A stretch of 64,000 nt of DNA from Vibrio hippocampi (GTDB taxonomy: Bacteria > Pseudomonadota > Gammaproteobacteria > Enterobacterales > Vibrionaceae), in NCBI RefSeq assembly GCF_921292975.1, contig NZ_CAKLCM010000001.1, positions 433,507-497,506 on the forward strand, read 5' to 3'. Below are positions 28,788 through 38,675 of this stretch, one piece after another. Position numbers and translations under genes: made by a program. A model generated the notes under the pieces. It was not told the DNA's origin and made no database searches. It saw only the letters and a list, made by a program, of their open reading frames with translations. Position 1 is the first letter of the stretch. Each line of letters starts with the position of its first letter.

Positions 28788-29600
28788 ATGAAAAGTCTTA
28801 TCTATAAAATTTTCTTTGTGGTTATCTTACAATTATTGGCTGGATGCAATAAAAGCATGATCTATTATCTTGATCCTGTATATAGAAAATCGGTCAATAA
28901 TTTAAAAGCGACCAGCGTATATTTTATGTCGGTAGAAACGATGTTTACTGACCCAATGGTTAGGCGTACGGCTGTAGCTGCTCAAAATGGAGATATTAGT
29001 GAATTAGAGCGTCTAATCTCCCAAGGTGTGGATATAAACACGCTCGGAACGAGCAATGCAACAATACTATTTTGTGCACTATTGAACAAAGACTCTTTCG
29101 AATATTTGCTTAAACAAGGGGCTAACCCTAATGTGCAATTTAAAAGTGGCGGGTCAGTAATCCATGCAGCAGCCGTATTGGAAAGTACAGCCCTGTTGGA
29201 ACTCGTGCTAAGGTATGGCGGAGACCCCAATATAAAGGATTTGGTATTGGGAGAGACCCCGCTATTTAGTGCTGTTCTAGTCGACAATGCCGAGGCAATA
29301 AGAGTATTGATAGAGTATGGCGCGGATACCTCTGTTTATGCAGACGATCTATTAGCTGGCGAGCTGTTTGGGAATTCGCCCTTAATATTTGCCTTATATG
29401 TTGAGCACGTCGATAGCTTTGCGATGCTTGTGGAAATGGGCGCGGATATCTACCAAATGGATAAAAACTGGGGCGTTCCTGTGGCACAAGCCGCAAAGGA
29501 TCTAAATAGTATGCTAGAGCGACCTTCTGAAGAACTAAAGCAGATAATCCAATTGATAGAAAATAAGCAAAAAGAGCTAGAAGGCGAATATGTAGAGTAA
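28788..29600 (+). CDS. Ankyrin-repeat lipoprotein, candidate immunity protein
   Basis: The 270-residue protein has a lipoprotein signal ending LLAGC (Cys19), so it is lipidated in the envelope. Residues about 60-225 form four or five ankyrin repeats, recognisable as helix pairs ending in GxDIN, GANPNV, GGDPNI, GADTSV and GADIY. The gene starts 14 bases after the toxin gene, the position of immunity genes in polymorphic toxin loci. Its envelope location fits protection against a lipase acting on periplasmic membrane faces. Ankyrin-type immunity partners are known for some bacterial effectors, but neutralisation of this toxin is inference. It ends 80 bases before the 3' end of ruvX on the other strand. 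Confidence 0.8.
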   Translation: MKSLIYKIFFVVILQLLAGCNKSMIYYLDPVYRKSVNNLKATSVYFMSVETMFTDPMVRRTAVAAQNGDISELERLISQGVDINTLGTSNATILFCALLNKDSFEYLLKQGANPNVQFKSGGSVIHAAAVLESTALLELVLRYGGDPNIKDLVLGETPLFSAVLVDNAEAIRVLIEYGADTSVYADDLLAGELFGNSPLIFALYVEHVDSFAMLVEMGADIYQMDKNWGVPVAQAAKDLNSMLERPSEELKQIIQLIENKQKELEGEYVE

Positions 29601-29680
29601 AGTAGGTTCAACTGATAATAGGGTATCTGTATTGACGGTGCCTTGTGTAAGATAATCTTGCTAGTCGATTCAGTCGCCTT

Positions 29681-30106
29681 TTACCCCCACTGTGCCTCAA
29701 ACCAACTCTCCAAAATGACTACCGCAGACTGACAATCCACATTACCTTTGGTCAGCGCTTTATAGCCTCCCATGCTAAAGAGATCCTCACGGGCTTGGGT
29801 GGTGGAGAGGCGCTCATCGTGCAGTTCCACCGGCAGACCAAAACGACCATGCAGTCGGTTGGCAAATTTCTTTGCTGCCGCAGTGATACGCTCTAGCTCT
29901 TTACCGTGGAGGTCGGCAGGCTGTCCAACGACCAAAAGGTCAGGTTGCCACTCCTTAAGAGTCGCTTCTATGTCATCCCAATTGGGAATGCCATCTTTGG
30001 CCTTGAATGCTTTTAAAGGGTTGGCGGTTCCGGTGATATCTTGACCGATGGCGCTACCAATGCTTTTGGTGCCAAAATCGAAAGCAATGATGGTTCTTGA
30101 ACTCAT
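29681..30106 (-). CDS. ruvX: Holliday junction resolvase-like / pre-16S rRNA nuclease RuvX (YqgF)
   Basis: The 141-residue RNase H-fold protein starts [22 protein letters not shown], with the catalytic Asp in FDFGTKSIG. It also has [12 protein letters not shown] near residue 58 and the ERLST segment near residue 100. YqgF trims the 5' end of 16S rRNA in E. coli; the Holliday-junction activity is mainly inferred from fold. It is the last gene of the rsmE-gshB-yqgE-ruvX series on the minus strand and directly faces the end of the accessory toxin locus. Confidence 0.95.
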   Translation of the reverse strand: MSSRTIIAFDFGTKSIGSAIGQDITGTANPLKAFKAKDGIPNWDDIEATLKEWQPDLLVVGQPADLHGKELERITAAAKKFANRLHGRFGLPVELHDERLSTTQAREDLFSMGGYKALTKGNVDCQSAVVILESWFEAQWG

Positions 30107-30131
30107 ATTGATGTCTTATCTGTGTAAAGGG

Positions 30132-30701
30132 TTATGCGTGTCCGACTTGAGAAGAGAGCTGCGCTACATCAATACCTAACATGGTGACGGCTCGGCTCCA
30201 ACGTTGCTCAACGGGGGTTTCGAAGATAATGTTAGGGTCTGCTTCTACGGTTAGCCAAGAGTTTTCCGCTAATTCGGCTTCCAGTTGCCCCGCGCTCCAA
30301 CCTGCATAACCCAGCGCCACTAAATAGTTGTCCGGTTGGGCATCTGTCCCTAGCACCGCTAAAATGTCTTTTGAGGTCGTGACAGAGACACGGTCAGTGA
30401 TTTGGATACTCGATTGGTAGTTATCTTTTGGGTTGTGCAGGATAAAGCCTCTGTCCTCGGCAACGGGTCCGCCGTTTAACACCGGTTCTTCGAGGCTTTT
30501 ACTGTGTCTAATCGTGGTAGAAACGGGCAGATCCACTTGAACCTGTTTAAGCATATTGGCGACGGTGACATCAATAGGCGTATTGATCATAATGCCCATT
30601 GCTCCCTCGTCGTTGTGCTCACACATATAGATAACACTGCGCTGAAAATAGGGATCATTCATCCCCGGCATCGCGACAAGAAAATGGTTAACTAGATTCA
30701 T
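30132..30701 (-). CDS. yqgE: YqgE/AlgH family protein (UPF0301)
   Basis: A 189-residue protein starting [19 protein letters not shown], the typical UPF0301 N-terminus, followed by [17 protein letters not shown] and [15 protein letters not shown]. The biochemical role is not known; the Pseudomonas relative AlgH affects alginate regulation. The ATG at 30701 follows GGGGACCGCT; a longer reading from 30719 adds six residues that do not fit the family. It lies 18 bases after gshB and 25 before ruvX, an operon order conserved in gammaproteobacteria. Confidence 0.95.
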   Translation of the reverse strand: MNLVNHFLVAMPGMNDPYFQRSVIYMCEHNDEGAMGIMINTPIDVTVANMLKQVQVDLPVSTTIRHSKSLEEPVLNGGPVAEDRGFILHNPKDNYQSSIQITDRVSVTTSKDILAVLGTDAQPDNYLVALGYAGWSAGQLEAELAENSWLTVEADPNIIFETPVEQRWSRAVTMLGIDVAQLSSQVGHA

Positions 30702-30719
30702 AGCGGTCCCCTTTCTCAA

Positions 30720-31667
30720 TTACTTTTGCAAACGGCGCTCGATTGCGTCCATTAATTTACCAGTAATCGAGATGTCAAAGGCTGCCTCTATTTCTCTAAT
30801 GCAGGTAGGGCTAGTGACGTTGATTTCGGTAAGCTTGTCACCAATGACATCCAGACCTACAAATATTAACCCTTTCTGCTTCAGAATGGGAGCGACAGTT
30901 TCTGCGATCTGTTTATCTGTCTCACTTAATGGACGAGCTTCACCACGACCGCCCGCAGCTAGGTTGCCACGAGTTTCGCCTTTAGCCGGAATACGCGCTA
31001 GGCAGTATGGCATTGGTTCACCGTCGACCACTAAGATGCGTTTGTCACCGTTACTAATGTCTGGAACAAACGTCTGAGCCATGGCGTAGTTGTTGCCGTG
31101 GTTGGTTAAGGTTTCGATGATCACCGATACGTTTGGATCGCCCTGTTTAACACGGAAAATCGACGCGCCACCCATGCCATCAAGTGGCTTAAGGATCACA
31201 TCACCGTGTTGCTGCTGAAATTGTTTAATTTTTTCAGCTTTCCGCGTCACGATGGTGGTTGGCGTTAGTTCTGGGAACCAAGCAGTAAACAGCTTTTCGT
31301 TACAGTCACGTAGGCTTTGTGGCTTGTTGACGATCAGCGTTCCTTCATCTTCAGCACGTTCCAAGATATACGTGGCATAGATATACTCGGTGTCGAAAGG
31401 GGGATCTTTACGCATCAATACCGCATCGAGTTCACTGAGCTTAATGGTTTGCTCTGACTCAAAACGATACCAGTCGGCAGGATCTTCTTTTAGCGAAACC
31501 ACTTTGGTATCCGCTACCGCCACACCTTGATCAAGGTGAAGATCATCCATCTCCATATAGTGAATTTGGTAGCCACGACGCTGTGCTTCCAGCATCATGG
31601 CAAAGCTTGAGTCTTTTTTAATATTGATGGATGAGATGGGATCCATCACGATGCCAAGTTTGATCAT
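30720..31667 (-). CDS. gshB: Glutathione synthetase
   Basis: GshB adds glycine to gamma-glutamylcysteine, using ATP, to complete glutathione. The 315-residue length is that of the E. coli enzyme. Visible ATP-grasp features include MIKLGIVMDPISSINIKKDSSF at the start (shown in two parts in family alignments), MRKDPPFDTEYIYAT near residue 86, KPLDGMGGASIF near residue 156 and GLDVIGDKLTEINVTSPT near residue 272. It sits in the rsmE-gshB-yqgE-ruvX run with gaps of 18-27 bases, so it is probably cotranscribed. gshA is encoded separately at 18.5 kb. Confidence 0.98.
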   Translation of the reverse strand: MIKLGIVMDPISSINIKKDSSFAMMLEAQRRGYQIHYMEMDDLHLDQGVAVADTKVVSLKEDPADWYRFESEQTIKLSELDAVLMRKDPPFDTEYIYATYILERAEDEGTLIVNKPQSLRDCNEKLFTAWFPELTPTTIVTRKAEKIKQFQQQHGDVILKPLDGMGGASIFRVKQGDPNVSVIIETLTNHGNNYAMAQTFVPDISNGDKRILVVDGEPMPYCLARIPAKGETRGNLAAGGRGEARPLSETDKQIAETVAPILKQKGLIFVGLDVIGDKLTEINVTSPTCIREIEAAFDISITGKLMDAIERRLQK

Positions 31668-31694
31668 AGTTTTCTCCAGTTAACCCAAGTCGTC

Positions 31695-32426
31695 TTAGCC
31701 CAGATCACCAAAGCGAACTTGCAGTGCAGTGATCGCTGTGAGTGCTGCGGTTTCTGTTCTGAGAACTCGCGGGCCTAATAGGGTTTCTTCAAATTGATAT
31801 TGTTCCGTCATCTCAATTTCGGTTTGAGATAGTCCGCCCTCTGGACCAATCAGCAGTCTGACTTTTTCGACTGGTTCAGGGAGGGTATTGATAGAGTATT
31901 TTGCTCTTGGGTGCAGATTGAGCTTGAGAGCCTCTGAGGGCTCGGCACACCACTGTTCCAGTGACATGATAGGGCGAATGACTGGCACGCTGTTGCGACC
32001 GCACTGTTCACACGCGCTAATGGCTATTTTTTGCCACTGTTGCATTTTTTTCTCGAAACGCTTGGCATCAAGTTTGACTCCGCAGCGCTCGGAAATCAGT
32101 GGAGTAATGGTATTTACGCCCAATTCAACCGATTTTTGGATGGTAAATTCCATCTTGTCACCACGGGAAACCACTTGTCCAAGGTGCAGGTTCAGTGGGG
32201 ATTCAATACTGTTTGCTACTTTATCGTTGATCGTGACTTCGACCGTTTTCTTGCTGACCTCTGAGATGGTGGCAGGAAATTCAAAACCAGAACCGTCGAA
32301 TAACACCAGCTCTTGCCCCTCTTTCATACGTAACACTCGACCAATGTGTCCAGCCGCATCATCACTTAGCGGCAAGGAGCCTAATGAGTCGATAGGAGTC
32401 GGGTGATAAATACGAGGTATGCGCAT
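31695..32426 (-). CDS. rsmE: 16S rRNA (uracil1498-N3)-methyltransferase RsmE
   Basis: RsmE methylates U1498 of 16S rRNA in the decoding centre with SAM. The 243-residue protein begins [12 protein letters not shown], has the PUA-like N-terminal part ([21 protein letters not shown], read as two segments), SERCGVKL near residue 107, and the SPOUT-fold knot with [14 protein letters not shown] and [14 protein letters not shown] at the C-terminus. The ATG at 32426 is chosen; the longer frame from 32483 runs through an inverted repeat and lacks family similarity. It is first in the minus-strand run with gshB. Confidence 0.97.
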   Translation of the reverse strand: MRIPRIYHPTPIDSLGSLPLSDDAAGHIGRVLRMKEGQELVLFDGSGFEFPATISEVSKKTVEVTINDKVANSIESPLNLHLGQVVSRGDKMEFTIQKSVELGVNTITPLISERCGVKLDAKRFEKKMQQWQKIAISACEQCGRNSVPVIRPIMSLEQWCAEPSEALKLNLHPRAKYSINTLPEPVEKVRLLIGPEGGLSQTEIEMTEQYQFEETLLGPRVLRTETAALTAITALQVRFGDLG

Positions 32427-32478
32427 AGGTTTGTCCAAATAGATAAGGCGTTGAGATAACTTAAGTGTATAAGATGGA

Positions 32479-32508
32479 TGCAAGCCCTAAAAAATACAAG
32501 GGCTTGCA
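32479..32508 (-). terminator. Inverted repeat between endA and rsmE
   Basis: A perfect 10-bp stem (TGCAAGCCCT/AGGGCTTGCA) with an A-rich ten-base loop lies 14 bases after the endA stop. It lacks a T tract on the minus strand, so it may act as an mRNA-stabilising hairpin or a weak terminator. Confidence 0.5.
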
Positions 32509-32521
32509 GGCGTTAATTTTA

Positions 32522-33235
32522 TCACAGTGAGCGATTTTGGCAGGCTTGTAAAACGAAAGGGTTATGGTTGCCTTGTTGGAGGCTGATTCGTTGGTCTCTT
32601 GTGCATTCCCACGCATTCACAGGATAGGTTTTATCCCATGCTTTCATGAGCTGCGTCTGTTGTTTAGAAAGCGCAAAACCATACTCTTGGCTCATGTAGA
32701 GATAGGTGCGAGCAATCGCGCCTCGGGCACGCTCTGGAGGCATGGCACGTCGCTGCTTAAAGTTAACCTGCATTTCACACTGACCATAGCTGACACCGTC
32801 CACTCCATTCCATTGTGAGAAATGGTAGTTGGAGCGATCGCCATTGACCTCACCAATCGTCGGTGTCAGGTTATGCAGATCCGCTTCCATCAAGCGAAAA
32901 GTCTTATCATTTTTGCTGCAATTCTTGCGACCACCGTTTTGCCAGCACTGGCGTTGATGACCAAATTGCCATGCAGGAACCACATGCTCCCACTCAATAC
33001 GACTGGCTCGTTTTAGCTGTTTACGGACTTTATAGCCACAAGACTCGAGTTTAGGTAAGCCTTTCTTGCCATTCCATTCAATATCGCAATCGCAATAGAA
33101 GGATTTTGGATGGTCTTGATAAATGGTGACGGCAATTTTCTTTGCCTTGCTGAAGCTACTTGGTGGTGCAGAAACGGCAACAGAGGGCAGTAGCATCAGC
33201 CCAATAGCGGGTAAAAAGGGGGCAATACGGAACAT
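32522..33235 (-). CDS. endA: Periplasmic/secreted endonuclease I
   Basis: A non-specific nuclease of the EndA/Dns family that degrades extracellular or periplasmic DNA. The 237-residue precursor has a signal peptide of about 22 residues ending VAVSA. The active-site motif is [11 protein letters not shown] (near residue 79), followed by [19 protein letters not shown], which contains the metal-binding Asn. Eight or more cysteines fit the disulfide-rich Vibrio enzyme. The ATG at 33235 is used; a TTG one codon earlier is unlikely. It lies between sprT and rsmE, the usual context in Vibrio. Confidence 0.97.
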   Translation of the reverse strand: MFRIAPFLPAIGLMLLPSVAVSAPPSSFSKAKKIAVTIYQDHPKSFYCDCDIEWNGKKGLPKLESCGYKVRKQLKRASRIEWEHVVPAWQFGHQRQCWQNGGRKNCSKNDKTFRLMEADLHNLTPTIGEVNGDRSNYHFSQWNGVDGVSYGQCEMQVNFKQRRAMPPERARGAIARTYLYMSQEYGFALSKQQTQLMKAWDKTYPVNAWECTRDQRISLQQGNHNPFVLQACQNRSL

Positions 33236-33309
33236 CAAAAAGTCTTAGAAAAGTATTAAGTTGTCCAGTGTAGATCACATTAAATAGACAAGCTACTCGG
33301 GGGAGGGGA

Positions 33310-33819
33310 TTAGGTGAGTTGTTTACCCGTAAATGTGAGGTTTTGCCCGCAACTGACACAGCGGTAATTTGCCTGCCCACGTTCCACCTTGTTATGACGA
33401 CGAATGGTCATGGATGTACTGCGACAGCCACACACATATTCAAAGGTTTTACCTTGAACGGAGCGGATGTTCATGCTGTGGGTGGTGTTGGCAGAAACCG
33501 AGAAGACTTGTTGCATGACTGCGCGCCACTCTTTTCCGTGCGGCTTTACTCGTCCAAAACAGGCGTAGGTGATCAGATGGGCCGCTTCGTGTGCGATAAC
33601 TTGAGTGAGAAATGCGTCAGGGTTTTCGGCAAATAAAACGGGGTTTAACCGAATTTCCCAAATCTGTAGATACGCCTTGCCCGCCGCTTTGCCACGTAAG
33701 TCAAACCTCAAACTCGGTTTCGGGAATGATCGAGAGAAATAGTGCTGTGCTTGTAGCATGCAATCATCAAGCGCTTGCTGAGCCTGCTGCTTGAGTGAAG
33801 GAGATAAACGGTGTTGCAA
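33310..33819 (-). CDS. sprT: SprT family zinc metallopeptidase-like protein
   Basis: The 169-residue protein has the zinc-protease motif HEAAH near residue 76 within [16 protein letters not shown], a WRAVM segment that follows it in the SprT family, and a C-terminal zinc ribbon with CGC and CVSCG. SprT relatives include eukaryotic SPRTN, which cleaves DNA-protein crosslinks, but the bacterial role is not settled. The only N-terminal start that keeps the family length is a TTG at 33819 with a weak ribosome-binding site, which suggests low expression or an unseen start. It lies upstream of endA on the same strand. Confidence 0.9.
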   Translation of the reverse strand: MQHRLSPSLKQQAQQALDDCMLQAQHYFSRSFPKPSLRFDLRGKAAGKAYLQIWEIRLNPVLFAENPDAFLTQVIAHEAAHLITYACFGRVKPHGKEWRAVMQQVFSVSANTTHSMNIRSVQGKTFEYVCGCRSTSMTIRRHNKVERGQANYRCVSCGQNLTFTGKQLT

Positions 33820-33863
33820 GGAGAAACCACTAATAAAAACTCACGTAGAGCTGCATTGTATAC

Positions 33864-33900
33864 CCACACCACTCAAAAGAGAACGTCTTGAGTGGTGTGG
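33864..33900. repeat. Perfect 13-bp inverted repeat downstream of the DUF2189 gene
   Basis: CCACACCACTCAA and TTGAGTGGTGTGG pair perfectly around an 11-base loop, 13 bases after the minus-strand membrane protein gene. There is no T tract on either strand, so it is either a T-less terminator or a protein site. Confidence 0.6.
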
Positions 33901-33913
33901 CGTCGGGGAATAT

Positions 33914-34708
33914 TTATGGGTGGTGTTTCTTGTAAATGGTTTCGTGATAAGCGTGCCAAGTGCCATACCCTAAGATGGGCATTACGACGATCATTCCGAG
34001 TCCAAAGGTCGCGAAGCCGACCAAAATACCGGCGCAGATAATAAATGCCCAAACAATCATCGCAGGTTTGTTTTGACTCACGGCGTTGAAACTGGTGAAG
34101 ACGGCCGTCATAACGTCCACTCTTCGCTCCATCATCAATGGGATAGAGAACGCGGAAATGCCAAAAATAAGCGCCGCAATGACAGCGCCCACCGCTGAGC
34201 CGATGATAAGGAACGGTGCAAAGTCAATCAGTGGCGCGCCTTGAACCGACGGGTACAGAGCATGCAGAAGCGCGGCAATCCTCATCCAGAAAATCATCGC
34301 AACCACCAGTATCACAGCAAACGCCCATTGCGAGGTGGAATTGCGCCCAATCGCTTTCATTGAGTGCAGTAGACTCGGCTTATGACCCTTTTCTCGTTCC
34401 CAAGACGCATCATATAACCCGAGAGCCAGAAAAGGACCGATCAGCATGTAAACCACAAGGCTTGGCATTATGACGAGGTGAGTACCTTGCCACTGAACAA
34501 GTTGCACAATGGCAACGGCCGCGGCAGTGAAGCAGAGTCCATAAAATGCGCTAATAATAGGCATGCGAATGAAATCATTTAACCCTAATGCTAACCAATG
34601 AAGCGGTGCTGAAATGGATACCTTTCGACATGGAATCGTTCTAGCGTATTCAGTGTCTTTGACTTGAGTCGTACGCTGGAAGTCTTCAGTGTGTACAGTT
34701 CGAGGCAT
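33914..34708 (-). CDS. DUF2189-like multi-pass inner-membrane protein
   Basis: A 264-residue protein with a polar N-terminus of about 50 residues followed by six or so hydrophobic segments, including FYGLCFTAAAVAIVQLV, WAFAVILVVAMIFWM, FLIIGSAVGAVIAALIFGISAF (read in two parts) and IVWAFIICAGILVGFATFG. The conserved opening of the membrane part (WLALGLNDFIRMP) and the C-terminal PILGYGTWHAYHE match DUF2189 proteins, whose function is unknown. The ATG at 34708 has a strong GGGAGGAATT ribosome-binding site; an upstream in-frame extension to 34825 is rejected. It lies alone between sprT and metK. Confidence 0.8.
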   Translation of the reverse strand: MPRTVHTEDFQRTTQVKDTEYARTIPCRKVSISAPLHWLALGLNDFIRMPIISAFYGLCFTAAAVAIVQLVQWQGTHLVIMPSLVVYMLIGPFLALGLYDASWEREKGHKPSLLHSMKAIGRNSTSQWAFAVILVVAMIFWMRIAALLHALYPSVQGAPLIDFAPFLIIGSAVGAVIAALIFGISAFSIPLMMERRVDVMTAVFTSFNAVSQNKPAMIVWAFIICAGILVGFATFGLGMIVVMPILGYGTWHAYHETIYKKHHP

Positions 34709-34984
34709 AATTCCTCCCTGATGAGACAAACTGGCAATTAAAAAATTTGTACGAAGTAAGACGACCATTGAGGTCATCGTGTACTTCAAAAAGGTTTTTT
34801 CTATTGGCGGAAAGTCAGTCGTCAACAGGCGAATGGCTTAGTCCCCGCTCAATAACTATTGACCTAGTTGTCAGAAAACACAATGTTTCATTGGTTTGAT
34901 GTAGTAGGTGTGAACCGGTTGTATTAGGTGGTACCAAGCTCTGATTTAATTTAGAACATTGAATTTACTTTGGTTATAAAAAAC

Positions 34985-35015
34985 AAAAAGCTCTCAGATA
35001 GTCTGAGAGCTTTTT
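34985..35015 (-). terminator. Bidirectional terminator downstream of metK
   Basis: A 14-bp perfect stem (AAAAAGCTCTCAGA/TCTGAGAGCTTTTT) with a three-base loop lies 76 bases after the metK stop; T runs occur on both strands. The stretch 34709-34984, between this hairpin and the DUF2189 start, holds that gene's upstream region and no other feature I can support. Confidence 0.88.
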
Positions 35016-35091
35016 TAAAGATATTGCTTATTCGAAGATGACTTGTTTGAAGATGACTTAGACGGATGAATCAGTCAGTCACCCGCAAGGC

Positions 35092-36246
35092 TTACTTCAG
35101 ACCAGCAAATTCACGCAGAATAGCGGCTTTGTCCGTCGCTTCCCAAGGGAACTCTTCGCGACCGAAGTGACCGTAAGCAGCCGTCTTCTTATAAATAGGT
35201 TGAAGAAGATTTAGCATCTCTTGTAGGCCGTAAGGGCGTAGGTCGAAGTGCTGACGTACTGCTTCGATAATGATGTCCTGTGATACTTTTTCAGTACCGA
35301 ATGTCTCAACCATGATAGAGGTTGGATCCGCTACACCGATAGCGTATGAAAGCTGGATTTCACAACGGTCAGCTAGACCTGCAGCAACGATATTCTTTGC
35401 TACATAACGTGCAGCGTATGCCGCACTACGGTCTACTTTTGATGGATCTTTACCAGAGAACGCACCGCCACCGTGACGAGCTGCACCGCCGTAGGTATCA
35501 ACGATGATCTTACGACCGGTTAGACCACAGTCACCCATAGGACCGCCGATAACGAAACGACCGGTTGGGTTAATAAAGAAGTTAGTCTCTTTGTTGATCC
35601 ACTCTGATGGAAGCACTGGCTTGATGATCTCTTCCATAACCGCTTCACGCAGTTCTGGCGTAGAGATAGAGTCACAGTGTTGAGTCGAGAGTACCACTGC
35701 ATCAATACCAACGATCTTGCCTTGGTCGTACTGGAAGGTCACCTGAGATTTAGCATCTGGGCGCAACCATGGTAGCGTGCCGTTCTTGCGCACTTCCGCT
35801 TGTTTTTGAACTAGGCGGTGAGAGTAAGTGATTGGCGCTGGCATCAGGATTTCGGTTTCGTTTGTTGCGTAACCGAACATGATACCTTGGTCACCGGCGC
35901 CTTGCTCTTTTGGATCGGACTTATCAACACCTTGGTTGATGTCTGGAGACTGCTTACCGATGGTGTTTAGAACGGCACAAGAATCAGCATCGAAACCCAT
36001 ATCAGAGTGAACATAGCCGATTTCACGGACTGTTTCGCGAGTTAATTCTTCGATATCTACCCACGCTGATGTGGTGATTTCACCACCGACCATGACCATG
36101 CCAGTCTTAACGTAAGTTTCACAAGCAACACGCGCTTTAGGATCTTGTTCAAGAATGGCGTCTAGTACTGCGTCTGAAATTTGGTCAGCGATTTTATCCG
36201 GATGTCCCTCTGAAACGGATTCAGAAGTAAACAGGTGCTTAGCCAT
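35092..36246 (-). CDS. metK: S-adenosylmethionine synthetase
   Basis: MetK makes SAM from methionine and ATP. The 384-residue protein opens with [20 protein letters not shown], which has the conserved substrate-binding His. It includes [17 protein letters not shown] near residue 116 and the P-loop-like [19 protein letters not shown] near residue 257. The ATG at 36246 follows TGGAGCTCC. Three contiguous MetJ boxes lie 76-100 bases upstream, so the gene should be repressed when SAM is plentiful. It is divergent from tkt, and a bidirectional terminator follows it. Confidence 0.99.
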   Translation of the reverse strand: MAKHLFTSESVSEGHPDKIADQISDAVLDAILEQDPKARVACETYVKTGMVMVGGEITTSAWVDIEELTRETVREIGYVHSDMGFDADSCAVLNTIGKQSPDINQGVDKSDPKEQGAGDQGIMFGYATNETEILMPAPITYSHRLVQKQAEVRKNGTLPWLRPDAKSQVTFQYDQGKIVGIDAVVLSTQHCDSISTPELREAVMEEIIKPVLPSEWINKETNFFINPTGRFVIGGPMGDCGLTGRKIIVDTYGGAARHGGGAFSGKDPSKVDRSAAYAARYVAKNIVAAGLADRCEIQLSYAIGVADPTSIMVETFGTEKVSQDIIIEAVRQHFDLRPYGLQEMLNLLQPIYKKTAAYGHFGREEFPWEATDKAAILREFAGLK

Positions 36247-36321
36247 GGGAGCTCCAATAAAAGGTTGTTTGAGTAAGCCGATTATCCAAGGCTCACTTCA
36301 GGGAAATTCAATATATGTTGT

Positions 36322-36345
36322 AGGTGTATCTACATCTAGACGTCT
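36322..36345 (-). promoter_or_regulatory. MetJ operator (tandem met boxes) upstream of metK
   Basis: Three adjacent 8-mers match the MetJ consensus AGACGTCT at 5/8 (36322-36329), 5/8 (36330-36337) and 8/8 (36338-36345). A further 6/8 match (GGATGTCT) lies out of register at 36357-36364. MetJ binds cooperatively to two or more tandem boxes with SAM as co-repressor, and metK is a classic target. The 405-base metK-tkt gap otherwise holds a small hairpin (TTTGCTC/GAGCAAA, 36380-36401) and no gene. Confidence 0.8.
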
Positions 36346-36651
36346 ATTCTAGTCATGGATGTCTGATAAGCAAGTGATTTTTGCTCTATCTTACGAGCAA
36401 ATTGCTTTTATCTTATAGCCAAACGTTTGCTCTATAGCTAAATCAAAAATGCACCTTGCGCCTTGTAACCTTAGCAAAAGTGACCAAAATGTTAGCTTGC
36501 TGCTGATTATCTACCCGCTTTATCTCTCGAATGAGGCAGTTAGGGTACAAAAAGTTTGCGCACACTCTAGGGCTTTGCGACAATACTCGGCGCTGAATAA
36601 TCGATCAGCAAAGAAAAACTTGGATTTCGCTTAATGCACTCAGGAGCAGAC

Positions 36652-38649
36652 ATGTCTTCTCGTAAACAACTCGCAAATGCAATTCGTGCTCTTAGCATGG
36701 ATGGTGTTCAACAAGCTAACTCAGGTCACCCAGGTGCACCTATGGGTATGGCTGATATCGCCGAAGTTCTTTGGCGTTCTCATTTAAATCACAACCCAAC
36801 TAACCCAAACTGGGCTGACCGAGACCGCTTTGTTCTGTCAAATGGTCATGGTTCGATGCTGATTTATTCTCTGCTTCACCTAGCAGGCTACGAGCTATCA
36901 ATTGACGATTTGAAAAACTTCCGTCAACTGCACTCTAAAACGCCAGGTCACCCTGAGTACGGCTATGCTCCAGGCATCGAGACGACAACAGGTCCTCTTG
37001 GTCAAGGTGTTACCAACGCGGTTGGTATGGCATTAGCTGAAAAATCTCTAGCGGCTCAGTTTAACAAAGAAGGCCACGACATCGTTGACCACTTCACTTA
37101 TGTCTTTATGGGTGATGGTTGTTTGATGGAAGGTATCTCTCACGAGGCGTGTTCACTTGCTGGTACGCTTGGTCTTGGTAAGCTGATCGCGTTCTGGGAT
37201 GACAACGGCATCTCAATCGATGGTGAAGTAGAAGGCTGGTTTACTGACGATACACCTAAGCGTTTTGAGTCTTACGGCTGGCATGTGATTCCTGCGGTTG
37301 ATGGTCACGATCCTCAAGCGATTGAAGCTGCGATCCAAGCTGCTAAAGCAGAAACAGGTAAGCCAACACTTATCTGTACTAAAACGATTATCGGTTTTGG
37401 TTCTCCAAACAAAGCGGGTTCTCACGACTGTCACGGTGCACCACTCGGCCACGACGAGATCAAAGCGGCGCGTGAATTCCTTGGTTGGGAACACGGTCCT
37501 TTCGAAATCCCAGCAGATATCTATGCTGAGTGGGATGCCAAAGAAGCTGGTCAAACAAAAGAAGCGGCATGGAACGAGAAGCTTGCTGCTTATGAAGCGG
37601 CTTACCCAGAGCTGGCTGCTGAGTTTAAGCGTCGCGTCAATGGCGAGCTACCAGCACAGTGGGAAGCGGAAACCAGCAAGATCATTGAAGATCTGCAAGC
37701 AAACCCTGCCAACATTGCTTCACGTAAAGCATCACAAAATGCACTAGAAGCTTTTGGTAAGATGCTTCCTGAGTTTATGGGCGGCTCTGCTGACCTTGCG
37801 CCATCTAACCTAACAATGTGGTCTGGCTCTAAGTCATTGACGGCAGATGATGCATCTGGCAACTACATTCACTACGGTGTGCGTGAATTTGGTATGACAG
37901 CCATTATTAACGGTATTGCGCTACACGGTGGCTTTGTTCCTTACGGTGCGACTTTCCTTATGTTCATGGAATATGCACGTAACGCAATGCGTATGGCTGC
38001 TCTGATGAAAGTTCAGAACATCCAAGTTTACACTCACGACTCTATCGGTCTGGGTGAAGATGGTCCAACGCACCAACCCGTTGAGCAGATCGCTTCTCTG
38101 CGCGTAACGCCAAACATGAGCACATGGCGTCCATGTGACCAAGTTGAGTCTGCGATTGCGTGGAAACATGCTATCGAGCGTAAAGATGGTCCAACATCGT
38201 TGATTTTCTCTCGTCAAAACCTTGCTCAGCAAGATCGTGACGCAGAGCAGCTAGCGAACGTTGCCAAGGGTGGTTACATCCTGAAAGACTGTGACGGTGC
38301 GCCAGAGCTTATCTTGATTGCGACAGGTTCTGAAGTTGAGCTGACAGTGAATGCTTACCAAGAACTGACGGCTGCAGGTCACAAAGTTCGCGTGGTTTCG
38401 ATGCCATCAACCAACGTGTTTGATGCTCAAGATGATGCTTACCGTGAAGCGGTACTTCCAGCAGCCGTGACTAAGCGTATTGCTGTGGAAGCAGGTATTG
38501 CGGATTACTGGTACAAGTACGTTGGCTTTGGCGGTAAGATCATCGGCATGACGACGTTCGGTGAATCTGCTCCAGCGGGTGAATTGTTCAAGATGTTTGG
38601 CTTCACCACTGAAAATGTGGTTGCGACAGCGAAAGAGTTACTCGCTTAA
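36652..38649 (+). CDS. tkt: Transketolase
   Basis: Transketolase moves two-carbon units between sugar phosphates with thiamine diphosphate, linking the pentose phosphate pathway to glycolysis. The 665-residue protein starts [20 protein letters not shown] (read to residue 20), with the conserved [17 protein letters not shown] near residue 29. The ThDP motif [13 protein letters not shown] is near residue 155, and the transketolase signature with [12 protein letters not shown] near residue 468. The ATG at 36652 has AGGAGCAG before it; an ATG 18 bases upstream is in frame but lacks such a site. A strong terminator follows, then epd. Confidence 0.98.
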   Translation: MSSRKQLANAIRALSMDGVQQANSGHPGAPMGMADIAEVLWRSHLNHNPTNPNWADRDRFVLSNGHGSMLIYSLLHLAGYELSIDDLKNFRQLHSKTPGHPEYGYAPGIETTTGPLGQGVTNAVGMALAEKSLAAQFNKEGHDIVDHFTYVFMGDGCLMEGISHEACSLAGTLGLGKLIAFWDDNGISIDGEVEGWFTDDTPKRFESYGWHVIPAVDGHDPQAIEAAIQAAKAETGKPTLICTKTIIGFGSPNKAGSHDCHGAPLGHDEIKAAREFLGWEHGPFEIPADIYAEWDAKEAGQTKEAAWNEKLAAYEAAYPELAAEFKRRVNGELPAQWEAETSKIIEDLQANPANIASRKASQNALEAFGKMLPEFMGGSADLAPSNLTMWSGSKSLTADDASGNYIHYGVREFGMTAIINGIALHGGFVPYGATFLMFMEYARNAMRMAALMKVQNIQVYTHDSIGLGEDGPTHQPVEQIASLRVTPNMSTWRPCDQVESAIAWKHAIERKDGPTSLIFSRQNLAQQDRDAEQLANVAKGGYILKDCDGAPELILIATGSEVELTVNAYQELTAAGHKVRVVSMPSTNVFDAQDDAYREAVLPAAVTKRIAVEAGIADYWYKYVGFGGKIIGMTTFGESAPAGELFKMFGFTTENVVATAKELLA

Positions 38650-38675
38650 GCGAAACAACGACACTGAAATCAGTG

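Noticed and set aside
20643..29680. Integrative element carrying the RHS locus
   Set aside because: I looked for integrase, transposase, tRNA end or flanking direct repeats and found none, so only an accessory insert is claimed.
31888..32406. 172-residue antisense frame in rsmE
   Set aside because: It lies fully inside rsmE on the other strand and shows no family motif.
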